A stretch of 64,000 bases of DNA from Paenibacillus senegalensis JC66. GTDB lineage: Bacteria; Bacillota; Bacilli; Paenibacillales; NBRC-103111. The stretch is from contig NZ_HE610958.1 of NCBI RefSeq assembly GCF_000285515.1, forward strand, positions 78,171 through 142,170, read 5' to 3'. The first letter of the stretch is position 1. Every line of letters starts with the position of its first letter. Shown one piece after another: positions 7,749-17,940 of this stretch. The translations under genes were made by a program, and so were the position numbers. Under the pieces are notes generated by a model. It saw only the letters and a list, made by a program, of their open reading frames with translations, had not been told where the DNA came from and searched no databases.

Positions 7749-8321
7749 TTAACGCCCTTTGGCGTAAATCTCCATATACTTTTTATAGTAGTAATCAACA
7801 GATGTTACATAATTACGGGTTTCTTTAAATGGGATTCTGTCTACATCTTGAAGGGTACCGTCCCAGATTCCCGCTTCCCGCCACTTCATTACATTTCCTT
7901 GGCCGGCATTGTAAGCCGCAATGACTTCAAACCGGTTGCCTTGAAAATAATCATATAGAAAATTTAAGTATAGTGTACCTGCTTTTATGTTCAGATCGGG
8001 ATCACGCAAATCAACCGCTTGCAGCGTACTAAAACCATCGCGCTGCAGAATCCAGTCAGCTGTTTCCGGCATTAGCTGCATTAATCCGATCGCCCCTTTA
8101 CGAGATTCGGCATCGGGATCAAATTTGCTTTCGACCCGGATCATGGCTGCTACAAGCATAGGATCAATTTCATTTTGTATCGAATATTTGTCAATTTGGG
8201 CCCGATACTTGATCGGATACATCCATTTACCCAGCCATTGGGAATTGTAAAACAGCATTAACAGCACCAGCATCATCGGCAAAATCAGCAGAAGAACTCT
8301 TCTTTTTCTGATTCGGATCAT
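7749..8321 (-). CDS. Membrane-anchored lytic transglycosylase (SLT domain)
   Basis: Cell-wall enzyme that cleaves peptidoglycan glycan strands to 1,6-anhydro products, 190 residues. An N-terminal membrane anchor lies at about 9-26. The SLT domain follows, with catalytic Glu64 in MIRVESKFDP, then GAIGLMQLMPETA and the closing AAYNAGQGNV motif. The ATG overlaps the coaE stop (ATGA), so it is translationally coupled to coaE. In Bacillus the ytaF-coaE-transglycosylase order is similar. Confidence 0.93.
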   Translation of the reverse strand: MIRIRKRRVLLLILPMMLVLLMLFYNSQWLGKWMYPIKYRAQIDKYSIQNEIDPMLVAAMIRVESKFDPDAESRKGAIGLMQLMPETADWILQRDGFSTLQAVDLRDPDLNIKAGTLYLNFLYDYFQGNRFEVIAAYNAGQGNVMKWREAGIWDGTLQDVDRIPFKETRNYVTSVDYYYKKYMEIYAKGR

Positions 8322-8914
8322 CGGAGCCCCTTCCCTTGCATATACTCTTCGATCTGACGCGCCGTTTGCTCGAGACTTCCGCTGTTATCAATGACAACAT
8401 CCGCCTTTTGCTTTTTAAGCTCAATGGGCATCTGCGTCTCAATTCTCTGCAGAGCTTGCTCTTGCGACAGCCCGTCCCTGGACATCAGCCTTTCTATTTG
8501 AATCTCTACCGGGACATACACGACGATAACCTCTTCAAAAAGATGGGCAAGATCCGACTCGTATAATAGCGGGATATCAACCACCACAAGCTTGTCCGGC
8601 TGGGCTGCTTCAGCATCTTCCATACGCTCTCTCATAAGCTTGCGTATGGCGGGATGCAGCATGCTTTCCAGCTTTTTCCGCTTGGCTTCATCGGAGAATA
8701 CGATGCTGCCTAATTTTTTGCGGTTCAGCGAACCGTCCGCCAACAATATTTCTTCTCCGAAGGTTTGCGCTACTTCGCTGAGCAGCGGAGTGCCGGGAAG
8801 AACTACTTCCCTGGCAATTTGATCCGCATCCACGATAATCGCCCCTCGGTCCGCCAGCAATTTGGAAACCGTGGATTTGCCGCTGGCAATGCCCCCGGTT
8901 AGTCCCGTATTCAT
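8318..8914 (-). CDS. coaE: Dephospho-CoA kinase
   Basis: Last step of coenzyme A synthesis: ATP-dependent phosphorylation of the 3'-hydroxyl of dephospho-CoA. The 198-residue protein begins with the P-loop GGIASGKS at 7-14, followed by DADQIAREVV in the substrate site and the lid region with VYVPVEIQIERLMSRDG. Length and motifs are typical. It is followed by the overlapping transglycosylase gene and preceded by ytaF 50 bases upstream, on the same strand. Confidence 0.96.
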   Translation of the reverse strand: MNTGLTGGIASGKSTVSKLLADRGAIIVDADQIAREVVLPGTPLLSEVAQTFGEEILLADGSLNRKKLGSIVFSDEAKRKKLESMLHPAIRKLMRERMEDAEAAQPDKLVVVDIPLLYESDLAHLFEEVIVVYVPVEIQIERLMSRDGLSQEQALQRIETQMPIELKKQKADVVIDNSGSLEQTARQIEEYMQGKGLR

Positions 8915-8964
8915 CGTTCCACCACTTTCTTAAAAAATCTTGGCTGCCGCACACGGCAGCTGCT

Positions 8965-9708
8965 CTACAGCCATAATTTATAGATACCGATCACCATCAG
9001 CAGGAGCCCGGGGACCCAGTTCAGCTTATGCATTAGCCGGATACCTGATAAACGAAAACCGAGATGCAGGCCCGCCGCAAGGAACAATGCTCCAAACAGG
9101 GACACGGCTGCTGCCGTAAGCCACGGGTTAAACCCCAGCATGGCGGCACCGATTCCGGCTCCGAAGGAGTCCAGCGATAAAGCCAAGCCGAGCATAGCCG
9201 CTTCTCCCGCAGAAATCACTCCTGATTTGTCCACATCGGCCGCCGATGGGGACTTTAAAATCTGAATAACGAGTCCAAGTCTTTTCATCTCGATGCGCAG
9301 CACCGATTGATTAGCGGACTTGGTTTGGTCCGCCGAAGCAGTAGGGTCAGTCGCCACGGTGTGCGCATCCCTTGCTGGAACCGGGTTCAGCACTCCCTGT
9401 TTTTGTCCCGCCTGCGGGCTCTCATTCTCCCGGGAATCCTCATGGGACCTTCTGACCTGCCATATGGAGAAAATCCCGATTCCAATTAATATAAAAGCGC
9501 CTATTGCTTCGGCCCAGCTTGTGGCAAGAAACCTCGCTAGCCAGGCTCCAAGCTGCATAGAGAGCAGAACTGTAGCCGCAGAGCATAAAGCAATGACTAA
9601 AATAGAGCGAACGGGAATCTTTAACTGCCGCAATCCGTAGGTGACACCTACACCGAATCCATCTAAACTGACGGCAAAAGCCACTAGCAACAAGGACAAG
9701 GTATACAA
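8965..9708 (-). CDS. ytaF: Sporulation membrane protein YtaF (MntP-like)
   Basis: Integral membrane protein, 247 residues, made of two MntP-like halves of three helices each with signature motifs SLDGFGVGVTYG (N-terminal half) and SLDSFGAGIGAAMLG (C-terminal half). They are joined by a hydrophilic linker at about 85-155 that is rich in Ser, Gln and Ala. The start is taken as TTG at 9708 because GGGAGGGA lies six bases before it and the upstream in-frame sequence is not membrane-like. Its place between mutM and coaE matches B. subtilis ytaF. Role in sporulation is known by association; the transported ion, if any, is unclear. Confidence 0.9.
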   Translation of the reverse strand: MYTLSLLLVAFAVSLDGFGVGVTYGLRQLKIPVRSILVIALCSAATVLLSMQLGAWLARFLATSWAEAIGAFILIGIGIFSIWQVRRSHEDSRENESPQAGQKQGVLNPVPARDAHTVATDPTASADQTKSANQSVLRIEMKRLGLVIQILKSPSAADVDKSGVISAGEAAMLGLALSLDSFGAGIGAAMLGFNPWLTAAAVSLFGALFLAAGLHLGFRLSGIRLMHKLNWVPGLLLMVIGIYKLWL

Positions 9709-9839
9709 TTCCGATCCCTCCCATAAAACTGCGGCCCTCCCTGTACGCTCACTACAGCTTTGGATATATCGCAAGCCTTAGTGAAGAAGGAGGAGCCTAG
9801 GCTATCATATGGGTTGAACCGGAAAGAAGTGCCTGTTTT

Positions 9840-10697
9840 TTAATTTTGCTGTATTCGCTTCCTGCTGCGTTTGGCAGGCTGACAGCGGCTGCAATAATGA
9901 GTGCCCCGGCCGCCCAGAACGATTTTCACAATCTCCTGAGTGCAGCGCGGACAGGGCTGATTATTGCGCCCGTATACATTAAGCCGCTGCTGGAACATTC
10001 CCATCTCTCCTTGTCCATTCACGTAGGACTTGATAGAAGAGCCGCCAGCATGGACAGCCTCCTGAAGCGTGCCGACAATTGCCGTGTGGAGGCTGGCCGC
10101 CTCCTGCCGCGTCAAGCTGCCGGCGGTGCGTTCGGGATGAATGCCGGCGCGGAATAACGCTTCATCCGCATAGATATTGCCGATACCGGCAATTCTCTGC
10201 TGATTGAGCAGCAATGGCTTTATTTTAGTTGAACGCCCGCGCAATTGAGCACGAAAGGCATCCAGCGTAAAGGCAGGATCAAGCGGTTCTAGTCCAAGTT
10301 TATGCAAAGGAGGCAGCTGCCATTCTTCCCCCGGGTTAAATAAATGCATCGTACCGAACTGCCGGACATCCTTATAACGAAGCTCCGTGCCATCGTCAAA
10401 ATGGAAAATGACATGCGTATGCTTCTCAACCGGCTCATCACGGGAATACAGCCCGTAACGCCCTTCCATTCTCAAATGGGAAACCATGACCAGGTCATTC
10501 AAAATAAACCGGATAAATTTACCCCGCCGCTCAATGCTGGCAATACTGCGGCCGGCAAGAACCTGGCTGAACTGTTCCGGTTCCGAGGGCCTCTGGATGA
10601 TCCGCGGCAGGTGAACGCTCACTTTCTCAATCCGTTTGCCGCTTACCAGCTGATTCAGAGTGCGGACTACTGTTTCGACTTCGGGAAGCTCTGGCAA
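9840..10697 (-). CDS. mutM: Formamidopyrimidine-DNA glycosylase (Fpg/MutM)
   Basis: Base-excision repair enzyme removing oxidised purines such as 8-oxoguanine, with AP lyase activity, 285 residues. The start is fixed by chemistry: the catalytic N-terminal proline must follow Met, so the TTG at 10697 (GGAGGTGA upstream), giving Met-PELPEVETV, is right, not the GTG two codons upstream. Seen: Pro2-Glu3, the beta-hairpin Lys in RRGKFIRF, the helix-two-turn-helix with GIGNIYADEALF, and a C-terminal zinc finger CPRC...CSRC. It lies directly downstream of polA, as in Bacillus. Confidence 0.97.
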   Translation of the reverse strand: MPELPEVETVVRTLNQLVSGKRIEKVSVHLPRIIQRPSEPEQFSQVLAGRSIASIERRGKFIRFILNDLVMVSHLRMEGRYGLYSRDEPVEKHTHVIFHFDDGTELRYKDVRQFGTMHLFNPGEEWQLPPLHKLGLEPLDPAFTLDAFRAQLRGRSTKIKPLLLNQQRIAGIGNIYADEALFRAGIHPERTAGSLTRQEAASLHTAIVGTLQEAVHAGGSSIKSYVNGQGEMGMFQQRLNVYGRNNQPCPRCTQEIVKIVLGGRGTHYCSRCQPAKRSRKRIQQN

Positions 10698-10804
10698 CTT
10701 CACTCACCTCCAGGAAAAGCAGATTATGCAGGTTGATTAAAGATTACTATTGCAGTCCGTTATATGAATAGGGTTAAATCTGGAAGACCAGGCAATTAGA
10801 AAAG

Positions 10805-13456
10805 CTATTTGGCCTCATACCAATTGCTGCCGAAGCTCACGTCGGCTTTAAGCGGTACACTTAAGTCGAGGGCGTTCTCCATCACATCCGGAACCAGTAC
10901 CTTCATCTCTTCGAGCTCCTCTGCGGGCACCTCGAACACAAGCTCATCGTGTACCTGTAAAAGCATGCGGCTTCTGCGCTTCTCCTCTTTCAAGCGTTCA
11001 GCCACCTGAACCATGGCCAGCTTGATGATGTCCGCCGCCGTCCCTTGAATCGGCGTATTCATCGCCGTTCTTTCAGCGAAAGAGCGCAGATTGTAGTTGG
11101 AGGCCTTGATCTCCGGCAAATACCGCCTGCGGTGCAGCAAGGTTGTGACATAGCCGTCAGTGCGCGCACTGCTGACGATATCCTCCATATACTTGCGTAC
11201 TCCCTGGAAGACAGCAAAGTACTGCTCAATAAATTTTGCAGCCTCTCCCCGGGTAATATCCAGGTTCTGGGACAGTCCGTAATCGCTGATTCCATATACG
11301 ATACCGAAGTTTACCGCTTTGGCGGAACGGCGCATATTCGCATCGACTTCATCTTCAGCAACACCGAACACATCCATAGCCGTCTTGGTATGGATATCCA
11401 TCTCCTTGAAGAAAGCCTCCATCAGCTTTTCGTCCTGAGAGATGTGGGCAAGCACTCTAAGCTCAATCTGGGAATAATCCGCAGCAAGAATGTACCAGCC
11501 TTCCTCAGACGGGACAAATGCTTTGCGAATCTTTCTGCCTTCTTCAAGCCGGATCGGAATGTTTTGCAGATTGGGGTATTGGCTGCTCAAGCGGCCTGTC
11601 GCTGCAATGGTTTGCTTATAATACGTATGAATTTTACCGGTTTCCTCGCGCACCTCTTTAAGCAAGCCTTCAATATAGGTCGATTGAAGCTTGGCCAATT
11701 GCCGGTAAATAAGCAGGTGGCGGACAATCTCATGACGCGGGGCCAGCTTCTCAAGCACCTCCGCATCGGTCGAATAGCCGGTTTTCGTTTTCTTGATAAC
11801 CGGCAGGCCTAAACGGTCAAACAGCACCTCACCCAGCTGCTTGGGAGAGTTCAAATTAAATTCGCCGCCTGCCAGCTCGTGAATCTGCTTAACCAGTTCA
11901 TCAATCCGTTCGCTGAGCTCTTTCCCCAGCCTCTTCAGCTCATCCGCATTGACCTTCACTCCCTGCTCCTCCATGCCGGCGAGCACATGAGACAGCGGCA
12001 GCTCCAAATCATGAAAGAGACTTTTCATATCATTGCTATCCAGCAGCTTGTCCAGCTCGGGAGACAGCTTGGCGACATAGGCCGCCTTTCGTCCCAAATG
12101 CTTAGCCAGCTCTTCAACTGCCGGCAGCTTGAATTTCGCTCCCTTGCCATACACAGCGTCATCTTCCTGCAGGCCCGGGAACGAGTAGCGGGATGCTATT
12201 GCAGCCAGGGAATGGCTGGCTTCGGTCGGGTCCAGCAAATAACCGGCCAGCTGCACATCGAAACGGCATCCCTGCAGGACGATACCCTGCCAATGCAAAG
12301 CCACTTCCGCCCGGTGCACATCGTAGGACACCTTCTCCACGTCTGCATCAGCGAGCCAATTTCTGATCGGCTCAGCCGCCTCCAGCTTTAGATCCTCGAT
12401 CGCTATATAATAGCTTTCGCTGCCATCCGACAAGCCGATCCCCACCACTTCAGCCAAGTGGGGGTTATCTCCGATTGCCTCAACGTAAACGGAGCGGATA
12501 CCCTGGAGCTTGGATGCTAGCTTGTCCAGGCTTTCGCTGTCAACGACCGTAACGGAAACCTCGATCGCAGTATCCGCAGCTTCCGCTCCGCCGCCGGTAC
12601 CAAGCTCCATTTTGTCCAGCAGCGATTTAAATTCCAGCTTTTGAAACATCTGGCCAAGCGCTTCTTCTTCGTACCCTGAAAAGGCCATCTCATCTAGCGA
12701 AAGCTCCATCGGGACAGCACGGAAAATGGTGGCGAGCTCCTTGCTCATACGGGCATCGTCTGCGTGACTCTGCACTCTTTCCTTCATTTTTCCTTTCAGC
12801 TCGTCTGAGTTTTCCAGGACCGCTTCCACGCTTCCATACTGATGCAGGAGCTTGAGCGCCGTCTTTTCACCTACTCCGGGAATTCCCGGGATATTATCGG
12901 ATGAATCTCCCATAAGCCCCTTTAAATCGATGATCTGATGCGGGGCAAGTCCGTAAGTCTCTTTAATGTAAGCGGGAGAATACAGCTCTACTTCACTAAT
13001 TCCTTTGCGTGTAAGAGCGATGGTTACATGGTCGGAGGCCAGCTGCAGCATGTCCTTGTCCCCGGTGACGACCAGCACATCCAGCTTCTGATCATCCGCA
13101 AGCTTGGTCAATGTACCGATAATATCATCCGCTTCGTAGCCTTCCAGCTCAAACTGCTTAATGCCGAATGCCCCCAGCAATTGTTTGAGAATCGGGAATT
13201 GCTCGGACAGCTCGGGTGGAGTTTTCTCGCGTCCCCCCTTGTACTGCTCATAATCTTTATGGCGAAAGGTTGCTTTTCCGGCATCAAAAGCAACCAGGAA
13301 ATGTGTAGGCTTCTGTTCTTCAATCAGCTTCAGCAGCATAGTGGTGAAGCCATATACAGCGTTGGTATGCAAACCGCTGGAGTTGCTCAGCAAAGGCAGC
13401 GCATAAAAAGCGCGGTAAGCAACACTGTTTCCGTCAATAACGATTAATTTACTCAT
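10805..13456 (-). CDS. polA: DNA polymerase I
   Basis: Repair and Okazaki-fragment polymerase, 883 residues. N-terminal 5' nuclease domain (about 1-290, with EGYEADDIIGTL). The middle 3'-5' exonuclease-like domain (about 310-470) lacks the acidic metal ligands, for instance VEA at the DxE position, so proofreading is probably absent, as in other Bacillales. The polymerase domain carries motif A DYSQIELRVLAHIS, motif B RRSAKAVNFGIVYG and motif C QVHDELVFE. ATG at 13456 (MSKLIVIDGNS) is preferred to the upstream in-frame start because it matches the family N-terminus. mutM and ytaF follow. Confidence 0.97.
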   Translation of the reverse strand: MSKLIVIDGNSVAYRAFYALPLLSNSSGLHTNAVYGFTTMLLKLIEEQKPTHFLVAFDAGKATFRHKDYEQYKGGREKTPPELSEQFPILKQLLGAFGIKQFELEGYEADDIIGTLTKLADDQKLDVLVVTGDKDMLQLASDHVTIALTRKGISEVELYSPAYIKETYGLAPHQIIDLKGLMGDSSDNIPGIPGVGEKTALKLLHQYGSVEAVLENSDELKGKMKERVQSHADDARMSKELATIFRAVPMELSLDEMAFSGYEEEALGQMFQKLEFKSLLDKMELGTGGGAEAADTAIEVSVTVVDSESLDKLASKLQGIRSVYVEAIGDNPHLAEVVGIGLSDGSESYYIAIEDLKLEAAEPIRNWLADADVEKVSYDVHRAEVALHWQGIVLQGCRFDVQLAGYLLDPTEASHSLAAIASRYSFPGLQEDDAVYGKGAKFKLPAVEELAKHLGRKAAYVAKLSPELDKLLDSNDMKSLFHDLELPLSHVLAGMEEQGVKVNADELKRLGKELSERIDELVKQIHELAGGEFNLNSPKQLGEVLFDRLGLPVIKKTKTGYSTDAEVLEKLAPRHEIVRHLLIYRQLAKLQSTYIEGLLKEVREETGKIHTYYKQTIAATGRLSSQYPNLQNIPIRLEEGRKIRKAFVPSEEGWYILAADYSQIELRVLAHISQDEKLMEAFFKEMDIHTKTAMDVFGVAEDEVDANMRRSAKAVNFGIVYGISDYGLSQNLDITRGEAAKFIEQYFAVFQGVRKYMEDIVSSARTDGYVTTLLHRRRYLPEIKASNYNLRSFAERTAMNTPIQGTAADIIKLAMVQVAERLKEEKRRSRMLLQVHDELVFEVPAEELEEMKVLVPDVMENALDLSVPLKADVSFGSNWYEAK

Positions 13457-13659
13457 GCATGCACCCCGTTTCTCATTCCAGCATTTCATGCAACATGCTC
13501 ATTCTACAGACCATCATATCACACGTTAGACTTCGCTTGAAAGCAAGAGGATAAATTCGTCCTTTAATGCATATTCATGTAAATAACCCGCTTACGCAAT
13601 TCAGCTGAAATGACTCTTCTTGGCCAAATCGTAAATTAACGATTCGAGGTGATTAAGGT

Positions 13660-14418
13660 TTGAATCCCCAATGGTCCCCCCGAAAGAAAAAAGCAATATT
13701 TTTCGATCTGAATGAAACCTTGCTCGATACAAGAAGAACCTTTACAGACAGCTTCGTCACGGTTTTACAGGATTATATCGGCCGCTGGAATCCCGATGAG
13801 GGGGTCCCTCTGGAACAGGTAGCCGCCCAGTACCAGTCTGAGTGGCGAAAACGTATCAAAAACAAGAAAAAGTCAGCGGTTCCTATGGATCGAATCAGAC
13901 GAACGTCGCTGGCCGCTGCGCTGAATCCGCTGCCTCTTCCGACCAACAGGGCTTTCGTCGAAACCTTCCTGCAAAAGGTGGACCAAGTAAACGCTCAGCA
14001 GCCCAAGTTATATCCCGGCGCAAGAGAAGCTTTGCAATTTCTGTCCCGTCATTACAAATTAGCGCTGATCAGCAATGGCAAAGAGGAGAAAACCGAGCGT
14101 TATATTAACCGCCTTCACCTCCAAGACTATTTTCCCGCGTCTCATCGCTTTACTTCCGTTCGCAAGGACCGGAAGAAGCCGAATGCCTACTTGTTTCTGC
14201 AGGCTTTAAAAGCGCTTCAGATCAGCAAGGAAGAGGCGGTAATGGTCGGCAACTCTTGGCATCTGGATATTCTCGGAGCGGTGCGCTGCGGCATTGACGC
14301 GATCTGGTTCGATCCTCTGCATAAAGAAAAAAACTCCCATAAATCAATAGGGAGTCAGTCTGTCTATATCGTGCGCAGCTGGGAACAGCTTGCTTCCCTG
14401 TTTGCCCCGCATTCCTGA
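13660..14418 (+). CDS. HAD-superfamily hydrolase with Asn-substituted motifs
   Basis: Cytoplasmic HAD-fold protein, 252 residues. Start TTG at 13660 with GAGGTGAT upstream. Motif I is FFDLNETLLD: the nucleophile Asp is present, but the usual second Asp is Asn. Motif II Ser is in LALISNGKEEK, motif III Lys in RKKPNAYLF, and motif IV reads VGNSWHLD, again with Asn in place of the first Asp of GDSxxxD. The Asp+2 residue is normally the general acid/base for phosphate hydrolysis, so phosphatase activity may be altered; dehalogenase-like or non-phosphate chemistry is possible. It is divergent from polA and convergent with phoU, with no partner operon. Confidence 0.8.
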   Translation: MNPQWSPRKKKAIFFDLNETLLDTRRTFTDSFVTVLQDYIGRWNPDEGVPLEQVAAQYQSEWRKRIKNKKKSAVPMDRIRRTSLAAALNPLPLPTNRAFVETFLQKVDQVNAQQPKLYPGAREALQFLSRHYKLALISNGKEEKTERYINRLHLQDYFPASHRFTSVRKDRKKPNAYLFLQALKALQISKEEAVMVGNSWHLDILGAVRCGIDAIWFDPLHKEKNSHKSIGSQSVYIVRSWEQLASLFAPHS

Positions 14419-14461
14419 TGCTTATAGAAATTAGCGGGCCGCCTATCGGGCTCCGATTGTG

Positions 14462-15121
14462 CTAGGGATTGAGATCCTTGCGCTGGCCGGTGACCAGAAA
14501 AATAACCCCTTCACCAATATTGGTCGCATGATCGGCCACCCGCTCCAGGACATGGGCGACAAGCGTTAAGTGAATGAGCTGCCGTCCGGATGCCGGCTGT
14601 TCACCGACAAGCTTGCTCAGCTCCTGCAGCAGGCCTTTGTAAATATGATCGACTTCATCGTCCTTGGCAGCCAGAGAGGCCGCCCGCTGGATATCCTGTT
14701 CTGTAAACGCGACGAGACTGTCTTTTAACATTTGAATAGCGAGCTCAGCCATACGGGGAATATCAACGAGCGGCTTGATCAGCTTTTCACCGCTTAATGT
14801 AATTGTGCCTTTGGCAATATCTACAGCATGGTCAGCCGCTCTTTCCAAATCGGTTGCAATTTTGATGGCCATGCCTATAATCCGCAAATCTTTGGCCATC
14901 GGCTGCTGCAGGGCGATCAGCCGCAGACAGCGCTCCTCTACTCTCAGCATCATCCGGTCAATGGCATCATCCTGGTCGATCACATCGCGGGCCATTTGCG
15001 GATCCAACTCGCTCAGGGACTGAACAGCAGCAGAGATTTGCCGCGTAACCTCGTTCCCCATCGTGATTAAATATTTCTGCAGCTCATCCAGTGACTGGTG
15101 ATAGGTTTTTCTCGTGTCCAT
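14462..15121 (-). CDS. phoU: Phosphate signalling protein PhoU
   Basis: Peripheral regulator linking the Pst transporter to the phosphate two-component kinase, 219 residues. It is two three-helix bundles with the metal-coordinating E-x-x-D motifs TDLERAADHAVDIA in the first half and HVLERVADHATNIGEG in the second. It is the last gene of the pst cluster, 47 bases after pstB. In B. subtilis phoU is not part of the pst operon, so the arrangement is more like the enterobacterial and clostridial one. Confidence 0.96.
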   Translation of the reverse strand: MDTRKTYHQSLDELQKYLITMGNEVTRQISAAVQSLSELDPQMARDVIDQDDAIDRMMLRVEERCLRLIALQQPMAKDLRIIGMAIKIATDLERAADHAVDIAKGTITLSGEKLIKPLVDIPRMAELAIQMLKDSLVAFTEQDIQRAASLAAKDDEVDHIYKGLLQELSKLVGEQPASGRQLIHLTLVAHVLERVADHATNIGEGVIFLVTGQRKDLNP

Positions 15122-15168
15122 CGCGTTTCTCCCTCCATCGGCTTCATCCTGTAGGACAGCAACGTATA

Positions 15169-15930
15169 TTAACCGAATCGTCCGGTAATGTAGTCCTCTG
15201 TGCGTTTATCACTCGGCGCTGTAAACATCCGGTCGGTTTGATCGGTTTCTACCAGCTGTCCGTTCAGAAAGAACGAGGTATAATCAGAAATCCTCGCAGC
15301 CTGCTGCATATTATGCGTTACGGTAATGATGGTATAGCGTTCTTTCAATTGTTGAGTAAGCTCCTCAACCTTCAGGGTCGAGATCGGATCTAGAGCCGAG
15401 GTAGGTTCATCCATCAGCAGCACATCGGGCTCCACTGCTAGCAATCTGGCGATGCATAAGCGCTGCTGCTGGCCTCCTGACAAGCCGAGAGCGGATTTAT
15501 TCAACCGGTCCTTGACCTCATCCCATAATGCCGCTTGACGCAGGCTCCGCTCCACTATCGGGACAAGCTCGGATTTTTTCCGGATCCCGTGAATTCGGGG
15601 GCCATAGGCAACATTGTCAAAGATGCTCATCGGGAAAGGGTTAGGTCTTTGAAATACCATTCCGACTCTCTTGCGGAGCGATGCTACATCCATATCCTGA
15701 TTGTAGATCTGCTGGCCATCTACCAATACCTTGCCTGTAATTTTCACACCGTGGATGAGATCATTCATCCGGTTCAGCGTGCGCAGGAATGTCGATTTGC
15801 CGCAGCCGGAAGGGCCGATCAAGGCGCAGATTGACTTTTCCGGAATATCCAGGTGAATATTGTTAAGCGCGTGATTGTCCCCATAATACAGATTCAGGTC
15901 GGATACATGAATTTTCGGTTGAGTAGTCAT
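15169..15930 (-). CDS. pstB: Phosphate ABC transporter ATP-binding protein PstB
   Basis: ATPase of the high-affinity phosphate importer, 253 residues. Walker [11 protein letters not shown] loop, ABC signature [13 protein letters not shown], Walker [13 protein letters not shown] and switch His in [11 protein letters not shown] are all present. ATG at 15930, behind AGGAGG, overlaps no other gene and fits the family N-terminus ([17 protein letters not shown]); the longer frame start at 15966 would run into pstA. It sits one base from the pstA stop, consistent with translational coupling. Confidence 0.97.
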   Translation of the reverse strand: MTTQPKIHVSDLNLYYGDNHALNNIHLDIPEKSICALIGPSGCGKSTFLRTLNRMNDLIHGVKITGKVLVDGQQIYNQDMDVASLRKRVGMVFQRPNPFPMSIFDNVAYGPRIHGIRKKSELVPIVERSLRQAALWDEVKDRLNKSALGLSGGQQQRLCIARLLAVEPDVLLMDEPTSALDPISTLKVEELTQQLKERYTIITVTHNMQQAARISDYTSFFLNGQLVETDQTDRMFTAPSDKRTEDYITGRFG

Positions 15931-15931
15931 C

Positions 15932-16795
15932 TTAATGATTCCCTCCTGAAAGTCGTTTTTGTACAATCCTTCCGGGAATTGTGATCAACAGATTAAAGAA
16001 TAATACGATAAGCACCAGCAAAGCCGCGCTCGCTTGTGCAATTTGCTCCGCATCGGGAGCCAGCGAGCTCGTTCCCGCATACCAGAGATGGAGAGAAAGC
16101 GTGCCGCCCATGGACATCGGGTTTAAGTCCGGAAAGTTTCGGGATACGGACAAACCTGCGGTGTAGATCAGCAATGCTGTCTCGCCCAGGGCTCTCCCGG
16201 CCACAAGAGTGACCCCGGTGATCAATCCTGGCAATGCGCTGGGCAGAAGCACTTTGCGGATTGCCTGCCAGCGCGTTGATCCTAGTGCCAGCGAGGCTTC
16301 CCAATAAGATTCGGGCACGGCTCTTAACGACTCCTCCGTAACCCTTACCAGCACAGGCAGATTGAGCAGCGACAAGGTAAGTGCCCCGGAGAGGATAGAG
16401 AATCGGAAGCCCAGCAGGCTGACAAACAACAAGGCGCCGAACAAACCGAATACGATGGAGGGAACCGAGGACAAAGCTTCCACCGATACTCTTACCAAAT
16501 CAGTAAATTTATTTTTTTTCGCATATACGGCCAAATAAATACCGGATCCTATTCCTATTGGCAGGGAGAACAGCAAGGACAGAAACAGGATATAGAAGGA
16601 ATTGAATAAAAAGGGGCCGACACCGCCGCCTGCTCTTACTTCTGAAGGTCTTCCTGTCAGAAAGCTCCACGACAGATGGGGCACACCGTCACCCAGAATT
16701 TTCACCAGGAACGCTGCCAAAATAACAATAATCACTAATCCCGACAACCAGAAGAACAATGTCGCTAACCGATCCGTCCAATGTGCTATTTTCAT
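15932..16795 (-). CDS. pstA: Phosphate ABC transporter permease PstA
   Basis: Inner-membrane permease, 287 residues, with about six transmembrane helices and the cytoplasmic EAA loop [20 protein letters not shown] that docks on PstB. It overlaps the pstC stop by four bases (ATGA type) and leads into pstB. It forms the transmembrane pore with PstC. Confidence 0.96.
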   Translation of the reverse strand: MKIAHWTDRLATLFFWLSGLVIIVILAAFLVKILGDGVPHLSWSFLTGRPSEVRAGGGVGPFLFNSFYILFLSLLFSLPIGIGSGIYLAVYAKKNKFTDLVRVSVEALSSVPSIVFGLFGALLFVSLLGFRFSILSGALTLSLLNLPVLVRVTEESLRAVPESYWEASLALGSTRWQAIRKVLLPSALPGLITGVTLVAGRALGETALLIYTAGLSVSRNFPDLNPMSMGGTLSLHLWYAGTSSLAPDAEQIAQASAALLVLIVLFFNLLITIPGRIVQKRLSGGNH

Positions 16796-17751
16796 GGCGT
16801 TTCACTCCTTCTGGCTATTAGACGAATAATCAATATCAGCAGCAGCGAGATGAGAAGAAGCAGAAATGCCATCATATACAAGGCATTGCTCCAAGTCGTA
16901 CCATAGAATGTATTCCCCATATCTTTAACGATCGCAGTCGTTAGCACGGTTGTAGATTCCAGCAAAGAGCTTGGCACCGAAACGGAGTTTCCTATTACCA
17001 TAAACACCGCCATCGTTTCACCAATCGCCCTTCCCATTCCTAAAATAATGCCGGTGATAATCCCCGGGCCTGATGCGGGTATCAGCACCCGCCATATCGT
17101 CTGCCACCGGGTGGCGCCAAGCGCCAGGGAAGCCTCCTCAAGTCTGGTCGGCAGGCTGCGAATAGCATCCTCGGTGATCGACATAATCGTAGGCAATATC
17201 ATGACCGCTAATATTACCGCAGCTGGTAAAAGCCCATATCCGGGCCCTCCGAACGTCCTCCCCATCCAGGGAACAATCACGGTCAAACCGATCAGCCCGT
17301 ATACAACGGAGGGAATACCGACGAACAAATCGGCCGCCGGACGAAGCAGCTCCCGCATCCATTTTGGGGCGATTTTCGCCATGAACACAGCACCCGATAC
17401 GGCTAGCGGCACCGCCAGCGCGATCGACAGCAGCGTAAGCAAAAGCGTGCTGTAAATAAAAGCAAAGGCGCCGAAGCGGGGCTCGCTAGCCGAAGGCGCC
17501 CAACTGGAGGAGAAGAAGAACTCGGCTATCGATATATCTCTAAATACTTGTATCCCTTGAAAACCGACAAATAAAATAATTGAAAATATTATGATTGAAA
17601 CCAATGAGGCACTGCCGATAAACAGCCACTTCATCCGGAGATCCATACGCCCCTGCTTCTTCATCCACCGGTTGAATGAAGGGGATGTGCTTTGGTTATG
17701 GCTCTCTTTTTTCGAGCTTGAAGATGATGAGCTAACAGTTGAGTAGGACAA
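16792..17751 (-). CDS. pstC: Phosphate ABC transporter permease PstC
   Basis: Inner-membrane permease partner of PstA, 319 residues, six helices in the core and the EAA loop EASLALGATRWQTIWRVLIP. The N-terminus before the first helix is long and polar, with a run of seven serines, unlike typical PstC. The start is taken as TTG at 17751, seven bases after AAGGAGGAA; the longer frame to 17796 has no ribosome site. It is separated from pstS by about 640 bases of repeats and a MITE-like element, so pstS and pstCAB may be differently expressed. Confidence 0.95.
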   Translation of the reverse strand: MSYSTVSSSSSSSKKESHNQSTSPSFNRWMKKQGRMDLRMKWLFIGSASLVSIIIFSIILFVGFQGIQVFRDISIAEFFFSSSWAPSASEPRFGAFAFIYSTLLLTLLSIALAVPLAVSGAVFMAKIAPKWMRELLRPAADLFVGIPSVVYGLIGLTVIVPWMGRTFGGPGYGLLPAAVILAVMILPTIMSITEDAIRSLPTRLEEASLALGATRWQTIWRVLIPASGPGIITGIILGMGRAIGETMAVFMVIGNSVSVPSSLLESTTVLTTAIVKDMGNTFYGTTWSNALYMMAFLLLLISLLLILIIRLIARRSETP

Positions 17752-17940
17752 ATGGAATTCCTCCTTACGAAACGCTGGTTTGCGGCAAAGTCTCACGTTA
17801 GTTTCGCGGACATTATCGCTGTAGCCATTTCATCATAGTGGATGAATGTTAAAGGGAAAGCTATGCTTTGTTAACGGATTGTAAAATTTCAACCTTGCAT
17901 AAATTAACAAAAATCACCTCAGCTTTCCCTCGGTTTTTCC

